Numbered from the stretch's first letter, positions 1 through 8,063 are shown. The stretch is DNA of 46,275 bases from JALZDI01 sp965653225 (GCA_965653225.1 CBFGZI010000013.1:1-46275), one strand, 5' to 3'. A program made the numbers and translations. The notes: generated from the letters alone by a model not told the origin.

Positions 1-45
1 CGTGAGGCGTCAGTTCTTCTACGCGTGAGGCGTCAAGATTTCGGG
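1..45. repeat. Palindrome repeat, left-edge copy
   Basis: Two variant copies of the dispersed palindrome (TGAGGCGTCA) lie at 3-12 and 26-35, each followed by a short TTC-containing tail. The second copy supplies the TGA stop codon of the downstream minus-strand methyltransferase gene (complement of TCA at 33-35). The array probably continues beyond the left edge of the window. Confidence 0.75.
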
Positions 46-875
46 CGGTAGGTGGCGACGTCGACGGCGCCGGTCACCTCGACCGGCTCCGCGACTCCGG
101 CCAGCCGCTCCTCCACGTCGGTCGTGTGCCAGGCGCTCGGGCCCATCTGCACCAGTGCGAGCGCCTGCCGGTGCGACAGGCGCATCCGCCAGCGGCAGGA
201 GACCTGACCGTCCGGGGTGAACAGGTCCGCGAGCCCCTCGCGCAGCCGTCGCGGCTTGTCCTCGTCGACCGACAGCAGCCCGAACCGCCGCACGACCTCG
301 CCGAGGTGGTCCGGCTGCGGGGTGGCCACCACCAGCACGCCGCGCGGGTGCAGCATCCGATGGAACTCCGCCGGGTTGCGCGGGGCGAACACGTCGACGA
401 CCGCGGCGGCCGCCCGGTCGCGTACGGGAAGGCCGCGCCACACGTCCGCGACCACCGCGCCCATCCGCGGATGCGCCCGTGCGGCCCGCCGGGCGGCGTA
501 GCGGGACAGGTCGCAGCAGACACCGACGCGGTCCTCGCAGACGTCGAGCACGTGCGCGAGGTGGTGCCCGGTGCCGCCGCCGGCATCGACGACGCAGCCC
601 GGTGACCCCTCGGCCCCGACGGCTTGGGCGACGGTCCGGACGACAGCGTCGGTCAACGGGGCGTACTCGCCGGAGCGGAGGAACTCCTCTCGCGCCCCCA
701 CCATCGCGGCGGTATCCGCCGAACCGGTGCGGGCGTCACCGGGCAGCAGGCTGACGTAGCCCTGGCGGGCGACGTCGAACCGGTGGCCGGCGGAGCAGCC
801 GAGCATACGGTCCGCCAGCGTCAGGCCGGCCGCGCAGTGCGGGCACCTCAGGTAGGGCGCGATGTCGGCGAGCAC
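33..875 (-). CDS. RlmA-like 23S rRNA guanine-N1 methyltransferase
   Basis: This is a SAM-dependent methyltransferase of the RlmA/TlrB family, which methylates a guanine N1 in a 23S rRNA hairpin. At the N-terminus Cys11, Cys14, Cys27 and His31 form the zinc site typical of the family, followed by the conserved block RFDVARQGYVSLL. The SAM loop is VVDAGGGTGHH. The length of 280 aa matches the family. I place the GTG start at 875 because the zinc domain begins right after it and a CATGAT -10-like hexamer lies six bases upstream, fitting a leaderless transcript. The stop codon lies inside a TGAGGCGTCA repeat. It is divergent from the racemase gene. TlrB-type members confer macrolide resistance; nothing here separates housekeeping from resistance roles. 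Confidence 0.85.
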   Translation of the reverse strand: MLADIAPYLRCPHCAAGLTLADRMLGCSAGHRFDVARQGYVSLLPGDARTGSADTAAMVGAREEFLRSGEYAPLTDAVVRTVAQAVGAEGSPGCVVDAGGGTGHHLAHVLDVCEDRVGVCCDLSRYAARRAARAHPRMGAVVADVWRGLPVRDRAAAAVVDVFAPRNPAEFHRMLHPRGVLVVATPQPDHLGEVVRRFGLLSVDEDKPRRLREGLADLFTPDGQVSCRWRMRLSHRQALALVQMGPSAWHTTDVEERLAGVAEPVEVTGAVDVATYRPKS

Positions 876-924
876 GCCACGATCATGCCCGCGTGGGAGC
901 AAGCACGGAGTCGCGACCGGCGCG

Positions 925-955
925 TTGACCACCGTGACAGTGTTGCTGTCAGAAT
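925..955 (+). promoter_or_regulatory. Racemase promoter with internal dyad operator
   Basis: A TTGACC (925-930) and a CAGAAT (950-955) could be -35 and -10 boxes with a long 19-nt spacer, followed by 7 nt and an ATG at 963. Between them lies a perfect dyad, TGACAG-TGTTG-CTGTCA (935-951), a shape typical of TetR-family operators. The assignment of boxes is inference; the dyad is directly visible. Confidence 0.5.
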
Positions 956-962
956 GTCGGCC

Positions 963-2153
963 ATGACTCCCCTGCCCGGTCACGGCCCCGCCGCGTCGAC
1001 GCCTGCCACCAAGCGCGGCAGCGGGCCGCTGGCCGGAGTCCGCGTCGTGGAGCTCGCCGGCATCGGCCCGACCCCGTTCGCGGCCATGACGCTGGCGGAC
1101 ATGGGCGCCGACGTCGTACGCGTCGACCGGCCCGGGGCGGGCCCGATGTTCGGTCCGGCCGAGGCCGACCTGCTCAACCGCGGCCGCCGCAGCGTCGCGG
1201 TCGACCTCAAGCAGCCCGACGGCGTCGCCACCGTGCTGCGGCTCGTGGAGCGCGCCGAGATCCTCATCGAGGGGTACCGACCCGGTGTGGCGGAGCGCCT
1301 CGGCGTCGGGCCTGACGACTGCGCCCGCGTCAACCCGCGGCTGGTCTACGGGCGGATGACGGGCTGGGGACAGCACGGGCCGCTCGCGCACACGGCCGGA
1401 CACGACCTGGCCTACATCGCCACGACCGGTGCGCTCTACGCCATCGGCCGGGCCGGCGGACCGCCCCAGGTGCCGATGAACCTGCTCGGCGACTTCGCCG
1501 GAGGGGCGATGTACCTGGTCAACGGCGTGCTGGCCGCGCTGCTGGAGGCACGCGCGAGTGGCGAGGGGCAGGTGGTCGACGCCGCCATCGTCGACGGCAC
1601 GGCCCACCTGAGCACGATGATCGTGGGCATGCGCGCCGCGGGCGCCTGGCAGGACGAGCGGGGGACGAACCTGCTCGACACCGGTGCGCCGTACTACGAC
1701 GTGTACGAGACCGCCGACGGCCGCCACATGGCGCTGGCGGCGCTCGAGCCACAGTTCTACGAGGCGTTCGTCTCCCGCTTCGGTGCCGGCGACCTCCCCG
1801 ACCGGTACGACCCGGCGCAGTGGCCGGCCCTGCGCGAGCGGATCGCGCAGCGGTTCGGGGAGCTCACGCAGGCGCAGTGGACCGAGGTGTTCGACGGCAC
1901 CGACGCGTGCGTCGCGCCGGTGCTCACGTTCGAGGAGGCCGCGAAGGGACCGCACCTCGCGGCCCGGCAGACCTACGTCGAGCACCACGGCGTGGTGCAG
2001 CCTGCCCCGGCACCGCGGTTCTCCCGTACGCCCGCGGCGCTGGGCGGCGCGCCCGCGTCGCAGGGCGGCCAGGACTCGCGGTCGGCACTGCAGGACTGGG
2101 GTGTTGAGGACGTCGACGCGCTGATCGCCTCGGGAGTGGTGACACAGACCTGA
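963..2153 (+). CDS. Alpha-methylacyl-CoA racemase (CoA-transferase family III)
   Basis: The product (396 aa) belongs to the CaiB/BaiF family and most resembles alpha-methylacyl-CoA racemase, which epimerises the 2-methyl group of branched acyl-CoAs before beta-oxidation. Visible signatures are GVRVVELAGIGPTPFAAM at the start of the fold and the catalytic pair His147 (AGHDLAY) and Asp177 (GDFAGG). Their 30-residue spacing equals that of the His126/Asp156 pair known from mycobacterial MCR. Family members that are true CoA transferases carry a catalytic Asp in a different context. I prefer ATG 963 because a -10-like hexamer lies 7 nt upstream; ATG 954 is in frame too. An SDR gene follows, so the pair may act on branched lipids. 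Confidence 0.88.
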   Translation: MTPLPGHGPAASTPATKRGSGPLAGVRVVELAGIGPTPFAAMTLADMGADVVRVDRPGAGPMFGPAEADLLNRGRRSVAVDLKQPDGVATVLRLVERAEILIEGYRPGVAERLGVGPDDCARVNPRLVYGRMTGWGQHGPLAHTAGHDLAYIATTGALYAIGRAGGPPQVPMNLLGDFAGGAMYLVNGVLAALLEARASGEGQVVDAAIVDGTAHLSTMIVGMRAAGAWQDERGTNLLDTGAPYYDVYETADGRHMALAALEPQFYEAFVSRFGAGDLPDRYDPAQWPALRERIAQRFGELTQAQWTEVFDGTDACVAPVLTFEEAAKGPHLAARQTYVEHHGVVQPAPAPRFSRTPAALGGAPASQGGQDSRSALQDWGVEDVDALIASGVVTQT

Positions 2154-2221
2154 TGGCCGGGCGGGCATCCGGGGGCAGTACCGCGCGGCGACGACCTGCA
2201 CGCCACATCGAGAGAGGTTCA

Positions 2222-2968
2222 ATGCGCAGGAACATCCTGATCACCGGCGCCAGCTCCGGGCTCGGCGAGGGCATGGCGCGGCAGTTCGCCGCCAAGGGCC
2301 ACAACCTGGGCCTGTGCGCCCGGCGTTCCGAACGGCTGGACAAGCTCAAGGCCGAGCTCGAGGCCGCGCATCCCGGCATCGTGGTCGTCGTGCGCGAGCT
2401 CGACGTCAACGACCACCCGCAGGTGTTCGCGGTCGTCCGCGAGGTGTCCGCGAACCTCGGGGGGCTGGACCGGGTCATCGTCAACGCCGGCGTCGGCAAG
2501 GGCGCACCCGTCGGCGGCGGCAACTTCGAGGCCAACCGCCTGACCGCGCAGACCAACTTCGTCGGAGCGCTGGCGCAGTGCGAGGCCGCGATGGAGATCT
2601 TCCGCGCCGCCGGCGAGGGCCACCTCGTGGTGGTGGCGTCGGTGCAGGCCGTACGCGGGTTCCCCGGGACGATGACCACATACGCAGCCAGCAAGGCCGG
2701 CGTGGCCGCGCTCGCGGAGGGCATCCGATGCGACGTCATCGGCACCCGGATCAAGGTGACGACGGTGCTGCCGGGCTACATCAGGTCCGAGATGACCGCC
2801 GGTGTGAAGGGTGCGCCGTTCATGGTCGACAACGAGACCGGCAGCCGCGCGCTGGTCGAGGCCATCGACAAGGAGGTCGCCACCGCCGCGGTGCCGCCGT
2901 GGCCCTGGCGGTTCATCACCCCCGTGCTGAGGCACGCGCCGCTGTCGCTGATCCGCCGCATGGTCTGA
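2222..2968 (+). CDS. SDR family NAD(P)-dependent oxidoreductase
   Basis: This 248-aa classical short-chain dehydrogenase has the cofactor motif TGASSGLG (residues 8-15), NAG in the fourth strand region (VNAGVG), and the catalytic set Ser140, Tyr154 and Lys158 (YAASK). The C-terminus carries PWPWRFITPVLRHAPLSLIRRMV, a hydrophobic tail seen in SDRs close to lipid substrates. The ATG at 2222 follows AGAGAGG, and an earlier in-frame ATG at 2153 would add residues unlike an SDR. It lies 68 nt after the racemase gene and is probably co-transcribed. The substrate is not determined. Confidence 0.88.
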   Translation: MRRNILITGASSGLGEGMARQFAAKGHNLGLCARRSERLDKLKAELEAAHPGIVVVVRELDVNDHPQVFAVVREVSANLGGLDRVIVNAGVGKGAPVGGGNFEANRLTAQTNFVGALAQCEAAMEIFRAAGEGHLVVVASVQAVRGFPGTMTTYAASKAGVAALAEGIRCDVIGTRIKVTTVLPGYIRSEMTAGVKGAPFMVDNETGSRALVEAIDKEVATAAVPPWPWRFITPVLRHAPLSLIRRMV

Positions 2969-2978
2969 CCCCGGGATC

Positions 2979-3190
2979 TTTGACGCGTCACGGCCTGGGG
3001 TGCAGGAAATTTGGCGCGTCACCACATTCCTTCTGTGGTGAGGCGTCAGGTTTTCGCGCGCTGGCGTAGATGGTTTGACGCGTCACGGCCTGGGGGTGCA
3101 GGAATTTTGGCGCGTCACGGGTGGATGGGTTGGCGCGTCACGGCCCAGGTCAAATCTTCCCTGCGGTGAGGCGTCAAGTTTTCGACGGTC
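2979..3190. repeat. Array of TGACGCGTCA palindromes between convergent genes
   Basis: Seven copies fill this convergent junction: TGACGCGTCA at 2981 and 3076, TGGCGCGTCA at 3012, 3108 and 3131, and TGAGGCGTCA at 3039 and 3167. Flanks are asymmetric, so copies have direction: reverse copies read TTTGACGCGTCAC, forward copies GTGAGGCGTCAAG. A block of about 45 bp (2978-3022) is repeated nearly exactly at 3073-3118, showing local duplication. Reverse-forward pairs form hairpins ending in T-runs. Confidence 0.85.
3014..3054. terminator. Likely bidirectional terminator made of two repeat arms
   Basis: GCGTCACCAC (3016-3025 region) pairs with GTGGTGAGGC after a 9-nt loop, giving a 10-bp stem with one mismatch, followed by GTCAGGTTTT. 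It lies between the converging SDR and decarboxylase-like genes. The complementary strand has an A/T-rich tail too, so it could serve both directions. Confidence 0.6.
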
Positions 3191-3193
3191 TCG

Positions 3194-3784
3194 TCAGGCG
3201 CCGAAGCGCAGGGCGAAGTCGGCGAGCACCACCGACAGCAGCGGGCGCCGGCCGCGGAGGTCGGCGAACGGGCCGTCGGCGGGGAAGTCCCACGAGGCGC
3301 CCGCGAGCCGAACACCCGCCGAACCGGCAAAAGGCGTGACCACCTCCTCGCCGGTCGGGCGGTCCTGCCGCGTGCGCGAGCGGAACGGCAGGCGCCCGGG
3401 CAGCCTGTGGCGCGCGGTGAACTCCGCACCGGCCAGCAGCCGGCCGCCGTCGCGGGCCTCGCCGCGGAACACCGGCCCGTGCTGCTGCGAGAACGTGGCC
3501 AGCCCCTTCGGGATCGCCCACATCGCCCGGCCGCCGTCGCGCGAGGCGGGCGAGTCGACCCAGATGTCGGTGATCGTGGCCGCGGGCCGGCGGCGGGCGC
3601 GGGTCAGCCTCGCGCGCAGCAGCTCGCCGTACTCCAGCTCGCTACCGGCCTGGTAGTCGACGAACGCGGTGCCGACCAGCCCGCGCCCCACACGCCACAG
3701 CGACAGGTAGAGCTGCCCGCGCATCGACCAGGGCTCGGGCGGGTAACCGGGCGCGGGCGTCGTCGCGGGGTCTCCCGCGGTCAC
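3194..3784 (-). CDS. Acetoacetate decarboxylase-like protein in the bio operon
   Basis: The 196-aa product resembles the acetoacetate decarboxylase superfamily (PF06314-like). The block AMWAIPKGLATF contains Lys93 in the same setting as the Schiff-base lysine of acetoacetate decarboxylase. The family includes true decarboxylases and cyclase/dehydratase relatives, so the reaction is unknown. The GTG start at 3784 overlaps the bioD stop by 4 nt (GTGA), so translation should be coupled to bioD. It is the last gene of bioA-bioF-bioD. No known step of biotin synthesis uses this fold, so a link to biotin is only a guess from position. Confidence 0.75.
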   Translation of the reverse strand: MTAGDPATTPAPGYPPEPWSMRGQLYLSLWRVGRGLVGTAFVDYQAGSELEYGELLRARLTRARRRPAATITDIWVDSPASRDGGRAMWAIPKGLATFSQQHGPVFRGEARDGGRLLAGAEFTARHRLPGRLPFRSRTRQDRPTGEEVVTPFAGSAGVRLAGASWDFPADGPFADLRGRRPLLSVVLADFALRFGA

Positions 3785-4452
3785 GGTGCGACCTCGGTCG
3801 GTCGGCGAGGCTGCCCGTTGGCGGGCTCCCCGAGCTCGGCCAGCACGGCGGTCAGCGGCACGCCCGTCACGCGGGGCAGGTCCTCGCGGTTGCACCGCTG
3901 CGCCAGGTCGGGTTCGCGCGGCCAGCAACCGATGACCAGCCCGGCCGGCTCGATGCCCCGGCGCCGCAGCGCCTCGACGGTGAGCTCGGTGTGGTTCAGC
4001 GTGCCCAGCGAGGGCGAGGTCACGATGTAGACCTCCACCTCGGCACCCCGCTCACGCAGCGCCGCGGCCAGGTCGGCGATGGTGCCGCCCTCGGTGTCCA
4101 GGCGTACGAGCACACCGCCGGCACCCTCCACCAGCACCACGTCACCGCAGACTTGCAGCACGCGCTCGGCGAGGTCGACGACCGGAGGGATGCCGAGGCC
4201 GCGCAGCCGGGCGGCGGTCTCCGGTGCCAGCGGGGCCGACAGCCGTACGAGCTCGTGCACGTCGGCCACACCGCTGAGCGCACGGACCTCGTCCATGTCG
4301 CTTCCCGGCTCACCGTGCCGCAGTCCCGTCTGCACCGGCTTCACCACCGCGACACGCAGCCCCTCGGCGGCGTACGACGCGGCGAACGAGGCGGTGGCAA
4401 CGGTCTTGCCCACGCCGGTATCCGTCCCGGTCACGACGACGTAGCGCGTCAA
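3781..4452 (-). CDS. bioD: Dethiobiotin synthetase BioD
   Basis: BioD is an ATP-dependent carboxylase that closes the ureido ring of dethiobiotin from 7,8-diaminopelargonate and CO2. The 223-aa protein has the P-loop GTDTGVGKT close to the N-terminus, the substrate lysine in VVKPVQTG, and VLVEGAGGVLVRL, all family hallmarks. The start is TTG at 4452, which overlaps the bioF stop by 4 nt (TTGA). No ATG or GTG lies near the beginning of the P-loop strand, so TTG is the reasonable choice. It is the third gene of the minus-strand bio operon. Confidence 0.95.
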   Translation of the reverse strand: MTRYVVVTGTDTGVGKTVATASFAASYAAEGLRVAVVKPVQTGLRHGEPGSDMDEVRALSGVADVHELVRLSAPLAPETAARLRGLGIPPVVDLAERVLQVCGDVVLVEGAGGVLVRLDTEGGTIADLAAALRERGAEVEVYIVTSPSLGTLNHTELTVEALRRRGIEPAGLVIGCWPREPDLAQRCNREDLPRVTGVPLTAVLAELGEPANGQPRRPTEVAP

Positions 4453-5570
4453 TGTCCCACCGCCTTCGCCAGTGCGGTCGCCGCCGCGTCGACGTCCGTA
4501 CCGTTGATCCGCGCCGACGCGGTCAGCCGCAGCCGGCTGACTCCGTCGGGCACCGAGGGGGGCCGGAAGCAGCCCACCCGCAGACCGCTCTCGGCCAGCT
4601 CGGCCTGAGCCGCCAGCGCCTCGTGCGGCCCCGGCATCGGCAGCGACAGCACCGCGCCCGCCGGCGGTTCGACGTCGACCGCGGTCGCGAGCGTGAGAGC
4701 ACACGCACGCGCACGGTCGGGCAGCTCCGGCTCCGCGGCCACGATCCGCAGTGCCTCCAGCGCGCCTCCGGCGGCCGCCGGCGCAAGACCGGTGTCGTAG
4801 ATGAACGGGCGTGCACGGTTGACCAGGTGCTCGACCAGGGCGGGTGAGCCGAGCGCCGCACCTCCCTGTGCGCCGAGTGACTTCGAAAGTGTCACAGTGA
4901 CGATAATCTGCGGGTCGCACGACAGGCCGAGAGCCGCGACCATGCCCTCGCCATGCCGCCCGGCCACGCCGAGCGCGTGCGCCTCGTCGACCACCAGGGC
5001 GGCGTCGTGCCGGCGGCACAGGTCCGCGAGCGCGGCCAGCGGCGCGGCGTCACCCAGCACCGAGTAGATGGACTCGCACAGCACCAGCGCACGGCTCTCG
5101 GTGCGCGTGACCAGCGCCTCGGCCACCGCCTGCACGTCGTTGTGCGGCACGACCTCGACGCGACCGCGCGCGAGCCGGCAGCCGTCGACCAGCGAGGCGT
5201 GCACGTGCGCGTCGGAGACGATCAGCGTGTCGTGGTCAGACAGCGCGGTCACCACCCCGAGGTTGGCGTGGTAGCCGGTGGAGAACACCAGCGCCGCCTC
5301 CTGCCCGCAGAAGGCGGCCAGCTCGCGTTCGAGCTCCGCGTGCAGGTGCAGGCTTCCCGTCACCAGGCGCGACGCGGCCGCCCCCGCGCCCCACTGCTGC
5401 GCGGCCTTGGCGGCGGCCGCGGCGACGCGCGGGTCGGCGGCCAGCCCGAGGTAGTCGTTGCCGGCGAGGTCGATCATCGCCGAGTCGGGCCCACGCGGGG
5501 TCAGCCTCCGGGTCAGGCCCGCGCGCTCGCGCTCCTCCGCCTGCTTGGCCAGCCACTCGGGGAGCGTCAT
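4449..5570 (-). CDS. bioF: 8-amino-7-oxononanoate synthase BioF
   Basis: BioF condenses pimeloyl thioester with L-alanine in a PLP-dependent decarboxylative reaction, the first ring-assembly step of biotin synthesis. The 373-aa protein is of normal length and shows NDYLGLAADPRV, the glycine-rich FSTGYHANLGVV, DEAHALGVAGRHGEG with the PLP-contacting Asp, and the PLP lysine Lys230 in TLSKSLGAQGG. The ATG at 5570 overlaps the bioA stop (ATGA), so translation is coupled to bioA. Confidence 0.96.
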   Translation of the reverse strand: MTLPEWLAKQAEERERAGLTRRLTPRGPDSAMIDLAGNDYLGLAADPRVAAAAAKAAQQWGAGAAASRLVTGSLHLHAELERELAAFCGQEAALVFSTGYHANLGVVTALSDHDTLIVSDAHVHASLVDGCRLARGRVEVVPHNDVQAVAEALVTRTESRALVLCESIYSVLGDAAPLAALADLCRRHDAALVVDEAHALGVAGRHGEGMVAALGLSCDPQIIVTVTLSKSLGAQGGAALGSPALVEHLVNRARPFIYDTGLAPAAAGGALEALRIVAAEPELPDRARACALTLATAVDVEPPAGAVLSLPMPGPHEALAAQAELAESGLRVGCFRPPSVPDGVSRLRLTASARINGTDVDAAATALAKAVGH

Positions 5571-6865
5571 GCGGCCACGGCCTTGGTGATGGCGTCGCAG
5601 ATCTGCGCGACGTCGTCGTCGCTGCTGACGTACGGCGGCATCGTGTAGACGAGGTCGCGGAACGGCCGCACCCACACCCCGTGCTCGAGCGCCCGCGCCG
5701 ACAGGCGCGCGACGTCTGCCTCGTGGTCGAGCTGGACCACGCCGACGGCGCCGAGCACCCGCACCTCGCGTACGCCGGGCAGGTCGGCGGCCGGCTCGAG
5801 CCCCGCGCGCAGGGCCTGCTCGACGCGGCGTACCTGCGACTCCCAGTCACCGGCGTGCAGCAGGTCGATGCTCGCCCCGGCCACCGCGCAGGCCAGCGGG
5901 TTGCCCATGAACGTCGGCCCGTGCATCAGCACACCCGACTCGGACTCGCTGATCCGATGCGCCACCTCGCGGGTGCACAGCACCGCCGCCAGCGTGAGGT
6001 AGCCGCCGGTGAGCGCCTTGCCGACGCACATCAGGTCGGGCTTCACCCCGGCATGGTCGGCGGCGAACATCGTGCCGGTACGCCCGAAGCCGGTGGCGAT
6101 CTCGTCGAACACCAGCAGCGCGCCGGTGCGGTCGGCCAGGTCACGCAGCACCAGCAGGCACTCGGGGTTGTACACGTGCATCCCGCCGGCTCCCTGCAGC
6201 ACCGGCTCGAGGACGATCGCCGCGACCTCGTCGGCGTGGCGTTCGGCGATCTCGGTCACCTCGGCAGCCCACTCCGACACGTCGGCGTCGTACCCGCCGG
6301 GCGGGCGCGGTGCGAAGACCTGCTGCGGCAGCACCCCGGTGAACATCGAGTGCATACCGCCGACGGGGTCGCACACGCTCATCGCCCCGAAGGTGTCGCC
6401 GTGGTAGCCGCCGCGCAGCGACAGCAGCCGGGTGCGGCCCGGCTCGCCGCGACCACGCTGGTACTGCAGCGCCATCTTGATCGCGACCTCGACCGACACC
6501 GAGCCGGAGTCGGCGAGGAACACGTGCTCGAGCCCCGTGGGGGTGATGTCGACCAGCCGCTGGCCGAGGCGTACCGCCGGCTCGTGCGTGAGCCCGCCGA
6601 ACATCACGTGGGACATACGGTCGACCTGCTCGTGCAGCGCCGCGTCGAGGGCGGGGTGGCGGTAGCCGTGGATCGCGCACCACCACGACGACATCGCGTC
6701 CACGACCTGCCGGCCGTCCGAGAGCCGCAGGCGCACGCCGTCCGCGCCGGTGACCAGCCGGCTCTGCAGCGGCTCGGTCATCGACGTGTAGGGGTGCCAC
6801 AGGTGCTCCCGGTCGAACTCGACGAGCAGCTGTGCGGCGGAGGTGTCCTGGTCGGGTCCGGTCAT
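5567..6865 (-). CDS. bioA: Adenosylmethionine-8-amino-7-oxononanoate aminotransferase BioA
   Basis: BioA transfers the amino group of SAM to 8-amino-7-oxononanoate to give 7,8-diaminopelargonate. The 432-aa class III aminotransferase opens with HLWHPYTSM, has the SSWWCAIHGYRHP block that lines the substrate pocket, DEIATGFGRTGTMFA with the PLP Asp, and Lys283 in VGKALTGGYL. The ATG at 6865 is 8 nt after a TAACCT -10-like hexamer, so the transcript may be nearly leaderless. It heads the minus-strand operon and is divergent from bioB. I see no bioC or bioH for making the pimeloyl precursor. Confidence 0.96.
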   Translation of the reverse strand: MTGPDQDTSAAQLLVEFDREHLWHPYTSMTEPLQSRLVTGADGVRLRLSDGRQVVDAMSSWWCAIHGYRHPALDAALHEQVDRMSHVMFGGLTHEPAVRLGQRLVDITPTGLEHVFLADSGSVSVEVAIKMALQYQRGRGEPGRTRLLSLRGGYHGDTFGAMSVCDPVGGMHSMFTGVLPQQVFAPRPPGGYDADVSEWAAEVTEIAERHADEVAAIVLEPVLQGAGGMHVYNPECLLVLRDLADRTGALLVFDEIATGFGRTGTMFAADHAGVKPDLMCVGKALTGGYLTLAAVLCTREVAHRISESESGVLMHGPTFMGNPLACAVAGASIDLLHAGDWESQVRRVEQALRAGLEPAADLPGVREVRVLGAVGVVQLDHEADVARLSARALEHGVWVRPFRDLVYTMPPYVSSDDDVAQICDAITKAVAA

Positions 6866-6873
6866 CGCCGGGC

Positions 6874-6937
6874 AGGTTACCCCCGCGGCCGGGCCGCGGA
6901 GACCGCCGTGTCGGCGGACTGGGGGCGCCGATAGCCT
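6874..6937. promoter_or_regulatory. Divergent bioA/bioB promoter region
   Basis: The 79-bp gap between bioA and bioB holds TAACCT on the minus strand (6874-6879, 8 nt before the bioA ATG) and TAGCCT on the plus strand (6932-6937, 7 nt before the bioB GTG). Both fit TANNNT -10 boxes of leaderless actinobacterial transcripts. No clear -35 box is seen. I did not find a dyad resembling the TGAAC-GTTCA-type sites of the BioQ repressor. Confidence 0.55.
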
Positions 6938-6944
6938 GCCACCC

Positions 6945-7049
6945 GTGACTGACCCAGTGACCGACGCAGGGACACAGCCGGTGAGCAACCCAGTGACCGG
7001 CCCAGTAAAGGAACCAGCACCCGACCCCGTGACCGGCCCGGGCACGGAC
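6945..7049 (+). repeat. Degenerate GTGACCGGCCCA-type tandem repeat in the bioB 5' end
   Basis: The first 35 codons of bioB are an imperfect 12-18-bp repeat built on CCAGTGACCG. It encodes VTDPVTDAG, PVSNPVTGPV and PDPVTGPGTD. Several GTG triplets in frame 0 are possible alternative starts. Confidence 0.7.
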
Positions 7050-8036
7050 GTGCTCGCCCGGGCGCGCAAGCAGGTGCTGGAGGAGGGCCGCAGCCTCGGC
7101 CAGGACGACCTCGTCGAGGTGCTCAACCTGCCCGACGAGCAGATCCCGGCGCTGCTCGAGCTCGCCCACGAGGTGCGCGTGCGCTGGTGCGGGCCCGAGG
7201 TCGAGGTCGAGGGCATCGTGTCGCTGAAGACCGGCGGCTGCCCCGAGGACTGCCACTTCTGCAGCCAGTCGGGCCAGTTCGAGTCGCCGGTCCGCTCGGT
7301 GTGGCTGAACATCCCCGAGCTGGTCGAGGCGGCCAGGCAGACCGCCGCCACCGGCGCCTCGGAGTTCTGCATCGTGGCCGCCGTACGAGGCCCGGACGAC
7401 CGGCTGATGTCGCAGGTGCGCGACGGGATCACGGCGATCCAGGAGGCCGTCGACATCAACATCGCCTGCTCGCTGGGCATGCTGACCCAGCAGCAGGTCG
7501 ACGCGCTGCGGGCCATGGGCGTGCACCGCTACAACCACAACCTGGAGGCGGCCCGCTCGTACTTCCCGAACGTGGTCACCACGCACTCGTGGGAGGAGCG
7601 CTGGGACACCTGCCAGATGGTGCGCGAGTCCGGCATGGAGCTGTGCTGCGGAGCCCTGGTGGGGATGGGCGAGACCGTCGAGCAGCGCGCGGAGCTGGCC
7701 GCGCAGCTCGCCGACCTCGAGCCGCACGAGGTCCCGCTGAACTTCCTCAACCCGCGTCCCGGCACGCCGTTCGGCGACCTGCCGCTGATGGAGTCGCAGG
7801 ACGCCCTGCGCACGATCGCGGCGTTCCGGCTGGCGATGCCGCGCACCATCCTGCGCTACGCGGGCGGCCGCGAGCTGACGCTGGGCGACCTCGGCACCCG
7901 CGACGGGCTGCTCGGCGGGGTCAACGCCGTCATCGTGGGCAACTACCTGACCACTCTCGGTCGCGACGCCGACGAGGACCTCGCGCTGCTGAGCGACCTG
8001 CAGATGCCGATCAAGGAACTGTCCAAGACACTGTGA
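6945..8036 (+). CDS. bioB: Biotin synthase BioB with repetitive N-terminal extension
   Basis: BioB is the radical-SAM enzyme that inserts sulfur into dethiobiotin. Cys99, Cys103 and Cys106 (GCPEDCHFCSQ) bind the radical-SAM 4Fe-4S cluster. YNHNLEAARSYFPNV and NFLNPRPGTPF are further BioB signatures. Compared with E. coli BioB, whose cluster cysteines lie at 53-60, this protein (363 aa) has about 46 extra N-terminal residues made of PVT-rich repeats. GTG 6945 is preferred because a TAGCCT -10 box precedes it by 7 nt, but in-frame GTG codons recur through the repeat, so shorter products are possible. The bsaP gene follows after 27 nt. Confidence 0.95.
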   Translation: MTDPVTDAGTQPVSNPVTGPVKEPAPDPVTGPGTDVLARARKQVLEEGRSLGQDDLVEVLNLPDEQIPALLELAHEVRVRWCGPEVEVEGIVSLKTGGCPEDCHFCSQSGQFESPVRSVWLNIPELVEAARQTAATGASEFCIVAAVRGPDDRLMSQVRDGITAIQEAVDINIACSLGMLTQQQVDALRAMGVHRYNHNLEAARSYFPNVVTTHSWEERWDTCQMVRESGMELCCGALVGMGETVEQRAELAAQLADLEPHEVPLNFLNPRPGTPFGDLPLMESQDALRTIAAFRLAMPRTILRYAGGRELTLGDLGTRDGLLGGVNAVIVGNYLTTLGRDADEDLALLSDLQMPIKELSKTL

Positions 8037-8063
8037 CGACGGGCGAGCACCGGTGAGGACGCT

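Noticed and set aside
33..2222. Very long open frame opposite the racemase gene
   Set aside because: Only its last 280 codons look like a protein (RlmA family). The rest is an antisense shadow of the racemase, common in GC-rich DNA.
2979..3190. CRISPR-like regular repeats
   Set aside because: Units are short palindromes in both orientations with irregular spacing and no cas genes; spacers are not unique inserts.
4444..4453. GCGCGTCAAT at the bioF stop as another repeat copy
   Set aside because: Only half of the palindrome matches, and it lies inside overlapping reading frames, so I take it as chance.
6866..6944. BioQ or BirA operator between bioA and bioB
   Set aside because: No convincing dyad of either type is visible in the 79-bp gap.
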